A stretch of DNA of 64,000 nucleotides, from positions 62,001-126,000 of IMG/VR virus record IMGVR_UViG_3300035703_000016; one strand, given 5' to 3'. The notes beneath the pieces are model-generated. The model made no database searches, was not told the origin of the DNA, and worked only from the letters and a program-made list of their open reading frames with translations. The stretch's first letter is position 1. Every line of letters starts with the position of its first letter. The position numbers and the translations under genes were made by a program. Of the stretch, positions 51,465 through 61,106 are shown in pieces. Source of the stretch: a virus.

Positions 51465-51875
51465 ATGGCATACGGACTTAAACAAATACCCATAGTTGAT
51501 TTAAAACCATCTACTGCACTAGGAGTTGCGCTTCCTTTTCAAGCAAAAAATGTTTTTACTTCTGTATATTCAACAGCAGAACAAACAAAATATAACATGA
51601 TAAATTTTATGTTAACTGATAGAAGAGAAAGACCATTTAATCCAAACTTTGGAGCAGGACTCAGATCTAGATTATTTGAACAAATTACTCAAGATGATTT
51701 AGATAATCTAAAACAAACTATAACAAATCAAATAGAGTCGTATTTTCCAAATGTTCAAGTAAATAAACTAGATGTAATTGGTAATCCTGACGATAATTCT
51801 ATATCAGTAACAATGTCTTATTCTTTAAAAAATATTAAAGTTTCAGACAACCTAGTCATAAAGATACAAAATTAA
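51465..51875 (+). CDS. Baseplate wedge protein, gp25/GPW family
   Basis: 136 residues, the same size as T4 gp25 (132). TDRRERPFNPNFGAGLRSRLFEQ carries the conserved RPFNPxFG core of the family, and LDNLKQTITNQIESYFP the following helix. gp25 links the wedge to the sheath start and triggers contraction. It directly precedes gp6, as expected for a wedge module. Confidence 0.93.
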   Translation: MAYGLKQIPIVDLKPSTALGVALPFQAKNVFTSVYSTAEQTKYNMINFMLTDRRERPFNPNFGAGLRSRLFEQITQDDLDNLKQTITNQIESYFPNVQVNKLDVIGNPDDNSISVTMSYSLKNIKVSDNLVIKIQN

Positions 51876-51880
51876 ATGAA

Positions 51881-53719
51881 ATGTCGAATCAAATAAAAGA
51901 TATAAAGTACATAAATAAAAACTTTGATTCATTCAAAGGAGAACTTATAGAATATGCAAAAGCATATTTTCCTCAAAGTTATACAGACTTTAGTCAACCA
52001 GGTCCAGGTTCAATGTTTATTGAAATGGCATCTTATGTAGGAGACGTTTTATCTTTTTATCTTGATAATCAGATACAAGAGACTTTTATTCAATACGCAA
52101 AACAAGGAAATAATCTATATCCTCTAGCTTATATGTTAGGGTATAGACCAAAAGTCGTATCAACCGCTTTAGTTAATTTAGATGTATATCAACAAATACC
52201 ATCAAAACAAGTAGGACCTGATTATGTTCCAGACTGGGATTACGCATTGAATATAGAACAGGGAATGCAAGTAAAATCTAATGTAAATTCTAATGTTTAT
52301 TTTTATGTACCTCAAAGAATAAATTTTACATTGTCTTCTTCATTAGATCCAACTGAAATCTCAGTATATTCATTATCTGGAGCCAATCCAGCATCTTATT
52401 TATTGAAAAAAACAACACCTGCTATATCTGGTCAAATAAAAACTATTTCATTTACTTTTGGAGCAGCTGAAAGATTTAACACTGTAACTATTAATGACTC
52501 TAATATAGTATCTATTGTCTCTGCTGTTGATAGTTCAGGAAATAATTGGTATGAAGTTCCATATCTTGCTCAAGATTTTATACTTAGCGGTTCGGTAAAT
52601 AATGGATCTGATAAAAGCATGGTACCTTATATTATGCAAAAGGTAACGACTCCTAGAAGATTTACATCTAGATTTCAATCAAATGAAAGTCTAATGATAG
52701 AATTTGGAGCTGGGATAAATTCGAATAATGACACTTCTTATATACCTAATCCAAATTCTGTAAGCGTTGGATTAACTGGAGGAGGACTAAGTCAAATTAA
52801 TACTGCTTATGATCCTACAAACTTTGTAACTACTCAGACATATGGCCTTAGTCCTAAAAATACGACTATAACGATATCATATCTAGTTGCTGGAGGTTCT
52901 CAAGACAATGCATTAGCTAATCAATTAACTATTCCAGTGTCATTTGTTGCCACTGGCACTAATACTGCATATCAAAACACAATTGTTACTAATAACCCCA
53001 ATGCTGCTTCTGGAGGAGGAGACGGCGACACCGCTTTAGAATTAAGAATGAATTCAATGGCAGAGTTTCCTACTCAATATAGAGCCGTAACTGAACAAGA
53101 TTATCTTGCAAGAACTCTTAGTATGCCAGGACAATGGGGAAAAGTATCTAAAGCCTATGTTACGAAAGACGATATAACTTTTTCAAATTATAATTCAAGT
53201 GATCCTGCTGATAGAGATCCAATCTTAATGAGCTTATATGTACTTGGTCTAGACTTTAACGGAAAATTAGCCGTTCCATCAATAAATCTAGTTGAAAACA
53301 TAAAAACTTATCTTCAGAATTATAGAATGATGACAGATTCTATAAAAATAAAACCCGCATATATTATAAACATAGGCGTAAATTATGATATTGTATTAAG
53401 ACCTAATTATAATGGACAAGACGTATTAACAAGGACTCTAATTGCAGTACAGGGATTTTTTAATATAGATAATTGGCAAATAAATCAACCAATTGTTTTA
53501 TCAAATCTGTATACTATTATAGATTCTGTAGAGGGTGTTCAAACAGTAAAAAATATAGAAATAGTAAATCTATCAGGAGAAATTAATGGATATTCTAAGT
53601 ATAGTTATGACATAAAAGGGGCTACAAATAATAATGTAGTATATCCGTCTCTAGATCCATCAATATTTGAAGTAAAATATCCAAATATAGACATAAAAGG
53701 TAGAATTGTTCAATTATAA
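51881..53719 (+). CDS. Baseplate wedge protein, gp6 / baseplate J family
   Basis: 612 residues (T4 gp6 has 660). The N-terminus DFSQPGPGSMFIEMASYVGD then VLSFYLDNQIQETFIQYAKQ is diagnostic of gp6. Mid-protein SGGGDGDTALELRMNSMAEF, PTQYRAVTEQDYLARTLSMP and the C-terminal LSNLYTIIDSVEGVQTVKNI complete the pattern. It forms the wedge backbone as gp6 dimers. It follows gp25 after 5 bases. Confidence 0.93.
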   Translation: MSNQIKDIKYINKNFDSFKGELIEYAKAYFPQSYTDFSQPGPGSMFIEMASYVGDVLSFYLDNQIQETFIQYAKQGNNLYPLAYMLGYRPKVVSTALVNLDVYQQIPSKQVGPDYVPDWDYALNIEQGMQVKSNVNSNVYFYVPQRINFTLSSSLDPTEISVYSLSGANPASYLLKKTTPAISGQIKTISFTFGAAERFNTVTINDSNIVSIVSAVDSSGNNWYEVPYLAQDFILSGSVNNGSDKSMVPYIMQKVTTPRRFTSRFQSNESLMIEFGAGINSNNDTSYIPNPNSVSVGLTGGGLSQINTAYDPTNFVTTQTYGLSPKNTTITISYLVAGGSQDNALANQLTIPVSFVATGTNTAYQNTIVTNNPNAASGGGDGDTALELRMNSMAEFPTQYRAVTEQDYLARTLSMPGQWGKVSKAYVTKDDITFSNYNSSDPADRDPILMSLYVLGLDFNGKLAVPSINLVENIKTYLQNYRMMTDSIKIKPAYIINIGVNYDIVLRPNYNGQDVLTRTLIAVQGFFNIDNWQINQPIVLSNLYTIIDSVEGVQTVKNIEIVNLSGEINGYSKYSYDIKGATNNNVVYPSLDPSIFEVKYPNIDIKGRIVQL

Positions 53720-53729
53720 TTATTAAAAA

Positions 53730-54821
53730 ATGGCAGTATACAAAATATTCGCGTCTGCAGATTCTACTCTATACTCTGCATATCCTACCCAAAATAGCGG
53801 ATTAGACGAAATTTTAGAAGTTGGATGCAAAAACGGCCAACTTCCAGAAGTAGTATTACAATCTAATTCAGCAGATGATATTAGAAGATCTGTAGTTACT
53901 TTTTCTAATGAAGATATAGTAAAAGCTATAAATTTAGTTGAATCGACTGGATCCTATGAAGTAAATTTAAGACTTTATTTTGCTAATGCAGAAAATTTGA
54001 ACACAACATACACTCTGTATGTGCATCCACTATCTCAAAGTTGGGATATGGGGACTGGAAAGTTTTTAGACACTCCTGAAATAAAAAATGGAGTATCTTG
54101 GAAAAATAAAACTCAGACTTTACCTTGGATAGATCCTACAAGTTACTTTAATACTGTTGGAGGAGGTACATGGAATAATTCTATTTCTTTATCTCAATCA
54201 TTTAATTATAAAGATTCAAAAGATTTAAACATAGGAAATTTATCTTCAATTGTTAATAGTTGGCATGACGACTTAAGTACTAACTATGGACTTATAGTAA
54301 AAATGTCATCTTCTATTGAACAAAATACTGGAAGTTATATAAATTTAAATTTTTTTAGTGTAGATACTCATACTATATATCCTCCAACATTAGAATTTAA
54401 ATGGGACGATAGTTCTTATTCTACTGGAAGTTTATCAATTGTTTCTAATAATAATGCAATAATTACATTAGGAAATAATCCAAATGTATTTAAGGATGAC
54501 ACTTCTAAATATATTTTTACTGTAAACGCAAGAGATAAATACCCTGCTAGAGCTTTTACAACATCTTCAATCTATACAGTAAATAAAGCTCTCCCAAGTT
54601 CATCATATTGGGCACTTCAAGATGTAAAAACAGAAGAATTAGTCATAGATTTTGATACTAATTACACTAAAATAAGTTGTAATGAAAATGGATCATATTT
54701 TCCTATTTATATAAATGGATTAGAGCCAGAAAGGTATTATAAAGTACTAATAAGAGTAGATTTACCAACTGGAGAAAGCATAGACATCGATGGAAATAAT
54801 ACTTTTAAAATTATAAGATAA
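53730..54821 (+). CDS. Baseplate/fibre protein with DNRLRE-like N-terminal domain
   Basis: 363 residues. Starts with a FASADSTLYSAYPTQNSGLD segment typical of DNRLRE-type beta domains (disaggregatase-related), then LRLYFANAENLNTTYTLYVH, SWDMGTGKFLDTPEIKNGVS. The C-terminal half has Ig-like strand patterns (RYYKVLIRVDLPTGE). The start is preceded by an A-run. It sits between gp6 and the long fibre-like protein and may connect fibres to the wedge. Confidence 0.55.
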   Translation: MAVYKIFASADSTLYSAYPTQNSGLDEILEVGCKNGQLPEVVLQSNSADDIRRSVVTFSNEDIVKAINLVESTGSYEVNLRLYFANAENLNTTYTLYVHPLSQSWDMGTGKFLDTPEIKNGVSWKNKTQTLPWIDPTSYFNTVGGGTWNNSISLSQSFNYKDSKDLNIGNLSSIVNSWHDDLSTNYGLIVKMSSSIEQNTGSYINLNFFSVDTHTIYPPTLEFKWDDSSYSTGSLSIVSNNNAIITLGNNPNVFKDDTSKYIFTVNARDKYPARAFTTSSIYTVNKALPSSSYWALQDVKTEELVIDFDTNYTKISCNENGSYFPIYINGLEPERYYKVLIRVDLPTGESIDIDGNNTFKIIR

Positions 54822-54822
54822 A

Positions 54823-55164
54823 ATGTCTGAAAATATAACGCTAATAAAAGAAGTTAGAGGACTTAATACTTATAAAAAAGTAGTAGATACTAGCTTTACT
54901 GAACTAGTTACACCAGTTCAAGAAATTTCAGCCCCTATAGTTACTGTTAGCGATTTTTTTAACTACTATGATCAACTATTTTTTGATATTCCTGCTACTG
55001 GAGTAACAAATTCTCATACGTACTTAATAGAAAAAAGTCAACAGTACGTAGGAGATGGCATAATTGATCAAGAAAAACAGGCTCTAATAGAAGAAATAAA
55101 TTCATTAAGAGAGCAATTAAATGATTTAAGCTCAACTTATCTTAACATCTCACAATTAACATAA
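54823..55164 (+). CDS. Small baseplate-operon protein
   Basis: 113 residues. Starts MSENITLIKEVRGLNTYKKV; the C-terminal 35 residues are a leucine/glutamate helix (IDQEKQALIEEINSLREQLN). The central DFFNYYDQLFFDIPATGV is aromatic-rich. No named family. Its stop overlaps the start of the following giant gene by one base; it may act as a trimerising connector or chaperone. Confidence 0.5.
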   Translation: MSENITLIKEVRGLNTYKKVVDTSFTELVTPVQEISAPIVTVSDFFNYYDQLFFDIPATGVTNSHTYLIEKSQQYVGDGIIDQEKQALIEEINSLREQLNDLSSTYLNISQLT

Positions 55165-58100
55165 TGACAGAGATAGTAAATATATCATATGTAGGGTCTG
55201 GAATAGAAACTCAGACTTATACAGAAAAAGACAATTCTCTCATAACAAATAGTTTTATCTATACGCAATTTGGAGATCCAAAGGATAGCATAGAGTATTT
55301 TATTTATGACGGAACGGGAAATTTAATAGATAAAGTTTATAATTCAACGAGTTATAAACCAAATTCTTCTGTAAATTCATCTACAGATCTGTATGGGTCT
55401 ATCATTTTAGACCCTAAATCGGATTTACTATCTAGAGGATTTAATAGAGGAACTTTAGACATTCAATATAATTTTCTTAGAAATCTTTTTAATTCTTCTT
55501 ACGGGAAGTTTTATTGGATTAAAGAAATATCTCCCAGTAGAACAGAAATTAGATTAGCTTCTCAGAATATAAGCAATATCGATATTTTATCTGGATTTAA
55601 TCAATATCAATCATATATAGCTAGTTTAAATTACTATAATGATTTTTATCTTAATTTTGGAGATAATAAACATATAATAGCTGTCAACGTAGCGTATACA
55701 GAAGACGAATCTGGCGCTTATTTATTAATTAAGCTATATGAACCATTACCAAGTGATTTCGATGTCAAGGATCAGCTCTGGATATCAGAAAAGATAGCTG
55801 AATCTAGTAGATATACAGTAGATATTCAAATAGAAGCCTCTAATATAGTAGAACAAAATGTATTAAGAGGACCAAATTATAATATTAATTTAAATCAACA
55901 AATATCTCAAACAACTCCTTATTACTCTTATTCTGGATTAACCTCTACTTCTGTATCAAGCTCATTTCAAAAAATGATGAGTTATTATCAAGACAGAGCA
56001 ATGGAAATAAATGTTGATTATTCTGACTTTTCAAATTTTATACATTTTTCTAGCGTAAATTCTAGAATACAAAACTTTTATTCTAAAGTTTCTAATATAG
56101 AAAATTATAATAATATAATTATAAGTCAAAGTAGTATATTAGATACATCTGGAGTAGTTAGTAGTTCTATAGTTGGGTTAAGAAATGATATTAATTCAAT
56201 TATAACTAATTTTGATCCGTATGAGTATTATTTATACTTTGGTTCAGGTTCATATACTTGGCCAAAAAGTAACGCTGTTCAGCCATATTCTCTATACTCT
56301 GTTACATCTTCTGTTGCGATAAATTGGATGAATTCATCTCTCCAATCAGCATCTCTATTTGATAATACAAATAAAGATTTATTAACTAATATTATACCTC
56401 AATATATTTTAGATGATGAATCTAATGCTCCATACGTTAGTTTTGTAAACATGATAGGGCAGCATTTTGATAATATTTGGATATATTATAAAGATGTTAC
56501 TAATAGATTTCAAGCTACTAATAATCCATCTACTGGAATTTCATTAGACTTAGTAGCTGACGCTCTTATAGGACTTGGAAGTACGTTATACACTAATTCT
56601 AATTTATCAGATAATCTATATTATAGTCTTTTTGGAATAAATGAAGACGGATCTTTATTACCTCCTACTGGGTCGGAAAAAAATATAACATATATAACTT
56701 CAAGTTTAGAAACTCTAAGTCCAAAAACTATTCAAAGTGAGATATATAAAAGAATTTATCATAATATTCCCTATTTATATAAAACAAAGGGGACTAGAAA
56801 TTGTATAGATGCCATAGTTAATATTTTTGGGATTCCTAAATCTATACTGACCATTGACGAATTTGGGGGATATGAAAGAGATTTATATACTGGTCTAGAT
56901 TCTGCATATAATACTAAAATAACAGGATCTACGGCTGTAGACGAAGTTAGTGGATCTACTCTAAATCCTAATGTGACTATTCAATATTACAATAATACAG
57001 ATAGAATTAATTCTAATAATTTAGAATTTGGATTTTCTCCTGCTAACTCTATAAATAATTTTATATCTTCATCTAGAGGATTTATAAATATTGATCAGTT
57101 AATAGGAGATCCATCATACCAATACTCATCTTCTTATTTAGGATTACAAGAGTACCAGAATTCGTTTTTTACTGGGTCTCAGGTTCATGACATATATGAA
57201 TACATTAGACTTTTAAAATACTTTGATAATTCTTTATTTAAAATGATAAAGGATTACGTTCCAGCAAGATCGAATTTATCAAATGGATTAATAGTAAAAT
57301 CTCACGTTTTAGAGAGAAATAGATATGAAAGACATGAGCCAATTGTAGAAAATGACTTTAATTATTCTCAATCTCTAGAGACTTCTGTAATTTCTGCTAC
57401 TGATGCTCCAGTCTTATTATTTCCTACATCTTATACGACTGAAACTCAATATACAGTAGTTAGTCCATACATAGCAACAGGATCAAATAATACATATGGA
57501 CCGGTTAGAATTAATAATAATTATTCTTGGGAAAAATACACCGGTGAATTTGGAGGATCTAAAATAGATGCGGCATACGGTGAATTTAGTCAATTAGAAA
57601 GATCGTCTATTACAAGTCCATGGACATCTTCTGTAGCGTCTACACAATCAATATTCACATTTTATAATAATGGAGCCTTTATTAATAATGTTATTAACTC
57701 TCAAGAATCATCTAAATTTATAAATGCGGAATATAGTTATGGAATTGATTCTCCAATAAACTTTGCTAGTATAGTTTCTCAATCATCTTGTGAAAATTGT
57801 CACAGAATAGATTGTTTAACATATCAATTATATAATGGAGATACTTCACCTTCTCTATATAGCTATATTGACTGTAACAACTTATATTATGATAGTTCTT
57901 CTATAAATCCAACTTCAAGTGTTTATATATGCGTTAAACCTGGAACTTTATTAACTTCATCATTTATTACGTCTAGTATTTTAGGAAATTGTGGAGCTCT
58001 AAGAGTAGATACTCCATATGGTTCTTGCTATAAAACAACGATAACTAATTTTAATACATCAGATAGTTTAGATATAAATTGGACTAATTGTAATGGATCT

Positions 58101-60395
58101 ACTGGATCAGCAACAATCCCAGCTGGAGCCGGAGTAGAGTCAGCTCAACAGTGCGTTAGAAGAGGGTCTATGCAAATATCAAGACTTGCAATATCTCCAA
58201 CATATAGCGTATCTGAGTATAATGAATGCGGAGTATTTTCAAACAGCCCTTCATGTTATTCTTTTACTGGTTCTTGGAGTGCAACTGGAGGTGGGGAAAC
58301 TGGGTCATATAAAGACTGTTATACGGGAGAGACTATATTTCAAATATTTCCTGACGGAGGTCCAACAACTGTTAGAGTATCATGTGCACAGACTGGGAGT
58401 TTTAGAGTATTTACAAATAACGGATCAACTATAGTGTCATCTCTATCAAATGTGATTTTATGTGCGAATCCTGGAGAAATTATCCCAGATCCTGAAAATT
58501 CAAGATGTATAAAACTAGATGCAGTTTCTGTTGGAGTTGGGTATTATACATTAGGATATGATAAATGTAATGGAGAATCGGTATTACTTTCTGGAAGTTC
58601 TATTGGAGAATCATTAGTATTAAATGATTGCGTAAGACTAAATTCTATAGTATCTTCTAATGTAGTTGCAATAATAACAGGGTCATATTGCGGATACTAT
58701 TCTAAAGAAAAAGAGTATACTGGGTCTTTAGACTATGCTGAAATTCAAGATTATAACTATAATAGAACAAGTGCTGTACATTCTAAATATGCTGGAGCAA
58801 AGTACTCAAATCAAGACACTAGTCAAGATTGGAAATTTGGAGCTTCTTACAATCCAAGAGATTACTACGTAGATTATACAGGACTATTCACTGAAATTCA
58901 ATCTAGTTCATACGATCCTTCTCAAATGATAGTTAAATTGCCATATCTTGCAAATATATCAGGAGGAATTCAAGAATTAAATTTACAAAATGAAAATTTA
59001 GTATACTTTCAGAGCATTTATAAGCCTGGAACAAACGTTACGTTAAAACAATTTAATTCGACTCAATACTCTAATCAAAAATATTTAGATAAATCATTTA
59101 AGATAGTAGAAAGCGGATTTTCTTATAGACCATATTTTTATAGAAAAATGGGACAACAGTATGAATGTTATGATTTATCTATAGGAGGAGATTCATTCTT
59201 GAGTGGATCAAAAGCTCTAAGAGAGACAAGTATAAAAAGCGGCGTTGAGAATGATATCGTCAATTCAATTTTTTATCCGGATCCTTTTGGTCTTGCACGA
59301 TCATTCTCAACTATTCCTTCAGGATCTTCATTATCTGGAAGTTGGAATTGGTATAATACTAGTTTAGATATTGGAGCTTCGACATCTAGTAGTTTAGCTA
59401 CAAATATAATAAGTGATCCTAATAATCTACTTACCGCATATTCTAGTGGAAGTGGAGATTTATCGGGATCATTTTATACTGTTCCATTTGACGGAGTTTA
59501 TAGTATTACTGCTGGGTTTCCATGGAATATGAGAATAGTGGAAGTCCCAACACTAACTGCAAATTTTAGAGTAAAAGTAGAAATATTAAGAAATGCTACT
59601 ACTTCTTCCGGATTTTTAGAAGGAGAAATATTGGCAACTAAGACAGATACTGTCTCAAGCGGAGATGCTGGGGTTGTATATGGCGGATTTACTACGGCCC
59701 AAATACTAAACACCCCATTACAATTTGGACAAACGATCTGGACTAAAGTATCTATACAGGCTGGGTTTAATGATGTTCAAGTTTTTGGAATGGGAGCTTA
59801 TTTTGAAGCAGAGAGTTCTAAGTTTAATGGCTCATATTGTATTAATCCAAGTTCTGCTATTAATAAATTATTTGATACTTCTAGTTTTTTACCTGGAAAT
59901 AATGTACTTACTATTAGTGAAAATATGAATCCATTTTTTTTAGAAAATGTAACATTCATTCCATCATATACATCCGGATCTATTACTGAGTCTCCGTTAT
60001 ATGAAACTTTTGGCGAAGTAGACTATGGAACTAAAATAGAAGAAGGAGACTATTTATATCTATATTACAGCGGAATTAGCGTAGGATATTCAGTAGGTGG
60101 AATGTCAACTCCTATATTAAGTAGAATAACTTCTATTACTACTGGAAGCGTAACTAGTAGTTTTACAGTATATCCAAATTTACCTAGTTATATAACTAAT
60201 GGAAATTTAAACTCGTATGATAAATTAGTATTTACAAAAAGAATTCCAGACGAAACTACAATTACTCTTAGAGGAAAAAAGAATGCTGGAAAAACATCTT
60301 ATGGATTTGCAATACCTCAAGATATAAATCCAGAGATTCTAAAAAATGCAAATACTCTTCAATCAACTATACAATCTCAAATATTAAACTATTAA
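55164..60395 (+). CDS. Giant baseplate/tail fibre-attachment protein
   Basis: 1743 residues. The N-terminal 750 contain FVNMIGQHFDNIWIYYKDVT, then KRIYHNIPYLYKTKGTRNCI, DAIVNIFGIPKSILTIDEFGG, a pattern reminiscent of tail proteins of the P2 gpI/T4 gp7 kind, and LFKMIKDYVPARSNLSNGLI. Residues about 880-1180 are Cys-rich, with three or more repeats built around C-x-C pairs and Gly/Ser strands. The rest is beta-rich (IYKPGTNVTLKQFNST, then SGSWNWYNTSLDIG and similar). It is likely the main surface-exposed baseplate component. No enzyme motif seen. Confidence 0.6.
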   Translation: MTEIVNISYVGSGIETQTYTEKDNSLITNSFIYTQFGDPKDSIEYFIYDGTGNLIDKVYNSTSYKPNSSVNSSTDLYGSIILDPKSDLLSRGFNRGTLDIQYNFLRNLFNSSYGKFYWIKEISPSRTEIRLASQNISNIDILSGFNQYQSYIASLNYYNDFYLNFGDNKHIIAVNVAYTEDESGAYLLIKLYEPLPSDFDVKDQLWISEKIAESSRYTVDIQIEASNIVEQNVLRGPNYNINLNQQISQTTPYYSYSGLTSTSVSSSFQKMMSYYQDRAMEINVDYSDFSNFIHFSSVNSRIQNFYSKVSNIENYNNIIISQSSILDTSGVVSSSIVGLRNDINSIITNFDPYEYYLYFGSGSYTWPKSNAVQPYSLYSVTSSVAINWMNSSLQSASLFDNTNKDLLTNIIPQYILDDESNAPYVSFVNMIGQHFDNIWIYYKDVTNRFQATNNPSTGISLDLVADALIGLGSTLYTNSNLSDNLYYSLFGINEDGSLLPPTGSEKNITYITSSLETLSPKTIQSEIYKRIYHNIPYLYKTKGTRNCIDAIVNIFGIPKSILTIDEFGGYERDLYTGLDSAYNTKITGSTAVDEVSGSTLNPNVTIQYYNNTDRINSNNLEFGFSPANSINNFISSSRGFINIDQLIGDPSYQYSSSYLGLQEYQNSFFTGSQVHDIYEYIRLLKYFDNSLFKMIKDYVPARSNLSNGLIVKSHVLERNRYERHEPIVENDFNYSQSLETSVISATDAPVLLFPTSYTTETQYTVVSPYIATGSNNTYGPVRINNNYSWEKYTGEFGGSKIDAAYGEFSQLERSSITSPWTSSVASTQSIFTFYNNGAFINNVINSQESSKFINAEYSYGIDSPINFASIVSQSSCENCHRIDCLTYQLYNGDTSPSLYSYIDCNNLYYDSSSINPTSSVYICVKPGTLLTSSFITSSILGNCGALRVDTPYGSCYKTTITNFNTSDSLDINWTNCNGSTGSATIPAGAGVESAQQCVRRGSMQISRLAISPTYSVSEYNECGVFSNSPSCYSFTGSWSATGGGETGSYKDCYTGETIFQIFPDGGPTTVRVSCAQTGSFRVFTNNGSTIVSSLSNVILCANPGEIIPDPENSRCIKLDAVSVGVGYYTLGYDKCNGESVLLSGSSIGESLVLNDCVRLNSIVSSNVVAIITGSYCGYYSKEKEYTGSLDYAEIQDYNYNRTSAVHSKYAGAKYSNQDTSQDWKFGASYNPRDYYVDYTGLFTEIQSSSYDPSQMIVKLPYLANISGGIQELNLQNENLVYFQSIYKPGTNVTLKQFNSTQYSNQKYLDKSFKIVESGFSYRPYFYRKMGQQYECYDLSIGGDSFLSGSKALRETSIKSGVENDIVNSIFYPDPFGLARSFSTIPSGSSLSGSWNWYNTSLDIGASTSSSLATNIISDPNNLLTAYSSGSGDLSGSFYTVPFDGVYSITAGFPWNMRIVEVPTLTANFRVKVEILRNATTSSGFLEGEILATKTDTVSSGDAGVVYGGFTTAQILNTPLQFGQTIWTKVSIQAGFNDVQVFGMGAYFEAESSKFNGSYCINPSSAINKLFDTSSFLPGNNVLTISENMNPFFLENVTFIPSYTSGSITESPLYETFGEVDYGTKIEEGDYLYLYYSGISVGYSVGGMSTPILSRITSITTGSVTSSFTVYPNLPSYITNGNLNSYDKLVFTKRIPDETTITLRGKKNAGKTSYGFAIPQDINPEILKNANTLQSTIQSQILNY

Positions 60396-60400
60396 TTTAG

Positions 60401-60408
60401 ATATTTAT
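60401..60408 (+). promoter_or_regulatory. ATATTTAT upstream motif (219-aa gene)
   Basis: Sense reading TTTAGATATTTATAAAC, 24 bases before the ATG at 60433, followed by an A-rich leader that ends in AAAAA-ATG. Confidence 0.5.
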
Positions 60409-60432
60409 AAACATAAACAAGATAATTAAAAA

Positions 60433-61092
60433 ATGGCTTATTTAAATGGCACATCGGTGGTAATTGACGCCATCTTAACAAAAAAAGGAAGAGAATTACT
60501 CGCTAGAAATGATGGTTCTTTTAGAATAACGCAGTTTAGTTTAGCTGATGATGAGATAGACTATAGTCTTTATAATCCCTATCATCCATCAGGAAGTGCA
60601 TTTTATGGAGAAGCAATTCAGTCAATGCCAATTATACAAGCATATCCTGAAGATCAAGAAATAATGAAATATAAATTGATTACTTTACCGAGAGGAACCG
60701 GAGCAATTCCAGTAATAAGTTCAATTCCAACAAGTATTTCTCTTGTAATAGGCTCTCCATTATCAATTTCTCCTTCTACAGCAAATTACAATGGATCTAG
60801 TACATTTTTTGAAACTTCCGGATATCAATTTACTATAGGGGACGTAAGAACAATGTCAAATTTTACAGCAATAGGTATAAATACTCAAGACGCAGTTGCT
60901 CTAAATACAAGTACTACAATAGGTACAAATGTATCTAAAACTGTAATAGGAACTACTCTTAATTTATCCGCAACAACTATTAGATCTCTATTTGGATCTA
61001 GTACATCTTCTACTCTATCCACAGTCTTAACTATTGTAGGAAGAGACTCAGGAGCAAGAATTACAATACCAGTTACAATTACTCAAAGCTAA
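60433..61092 (+). CDS. Fibre or baseplate protein, conserved-type N-terminus
   Basis: 219 residues. MAYLNGTSVVIDAILTKKGR then ELLARNDGSFRITQFSLADD is a well-conserved opening of a structural family in T4-like phages; the rest (SAFYGEAIQSMPIIQAYPED, then Ser/Thr-rich strands ending RDSGARITIPVTITQS) looks like an Ig-like beta domain. First gene after the giant fibre protein and preceded by its own upstream motif, so probably strongly expressed. Confidence 0.6.
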   Translation: MAYLNGTSVVIDAILTKKGRELLARNDGSFRITQFSLADDEIDYSLYNPYHPSGSAFYGEAIQSMPIIQAYPEDQEIMKYKLITLPRGTGAIPVISSIPTSISLVIGSPLSISPSTANYNGSSTFFETSGYQFTIGDVRTMSNFTAIGINTQDAVALNTSTTIGTNVSKTVIGTTLNLSATTIRSLFGSSTSSTLSTVLTIVGRDSGARITIPVTITQS

Positions 61093-61106
61093 TAAAAAAT
61101 ATATAA

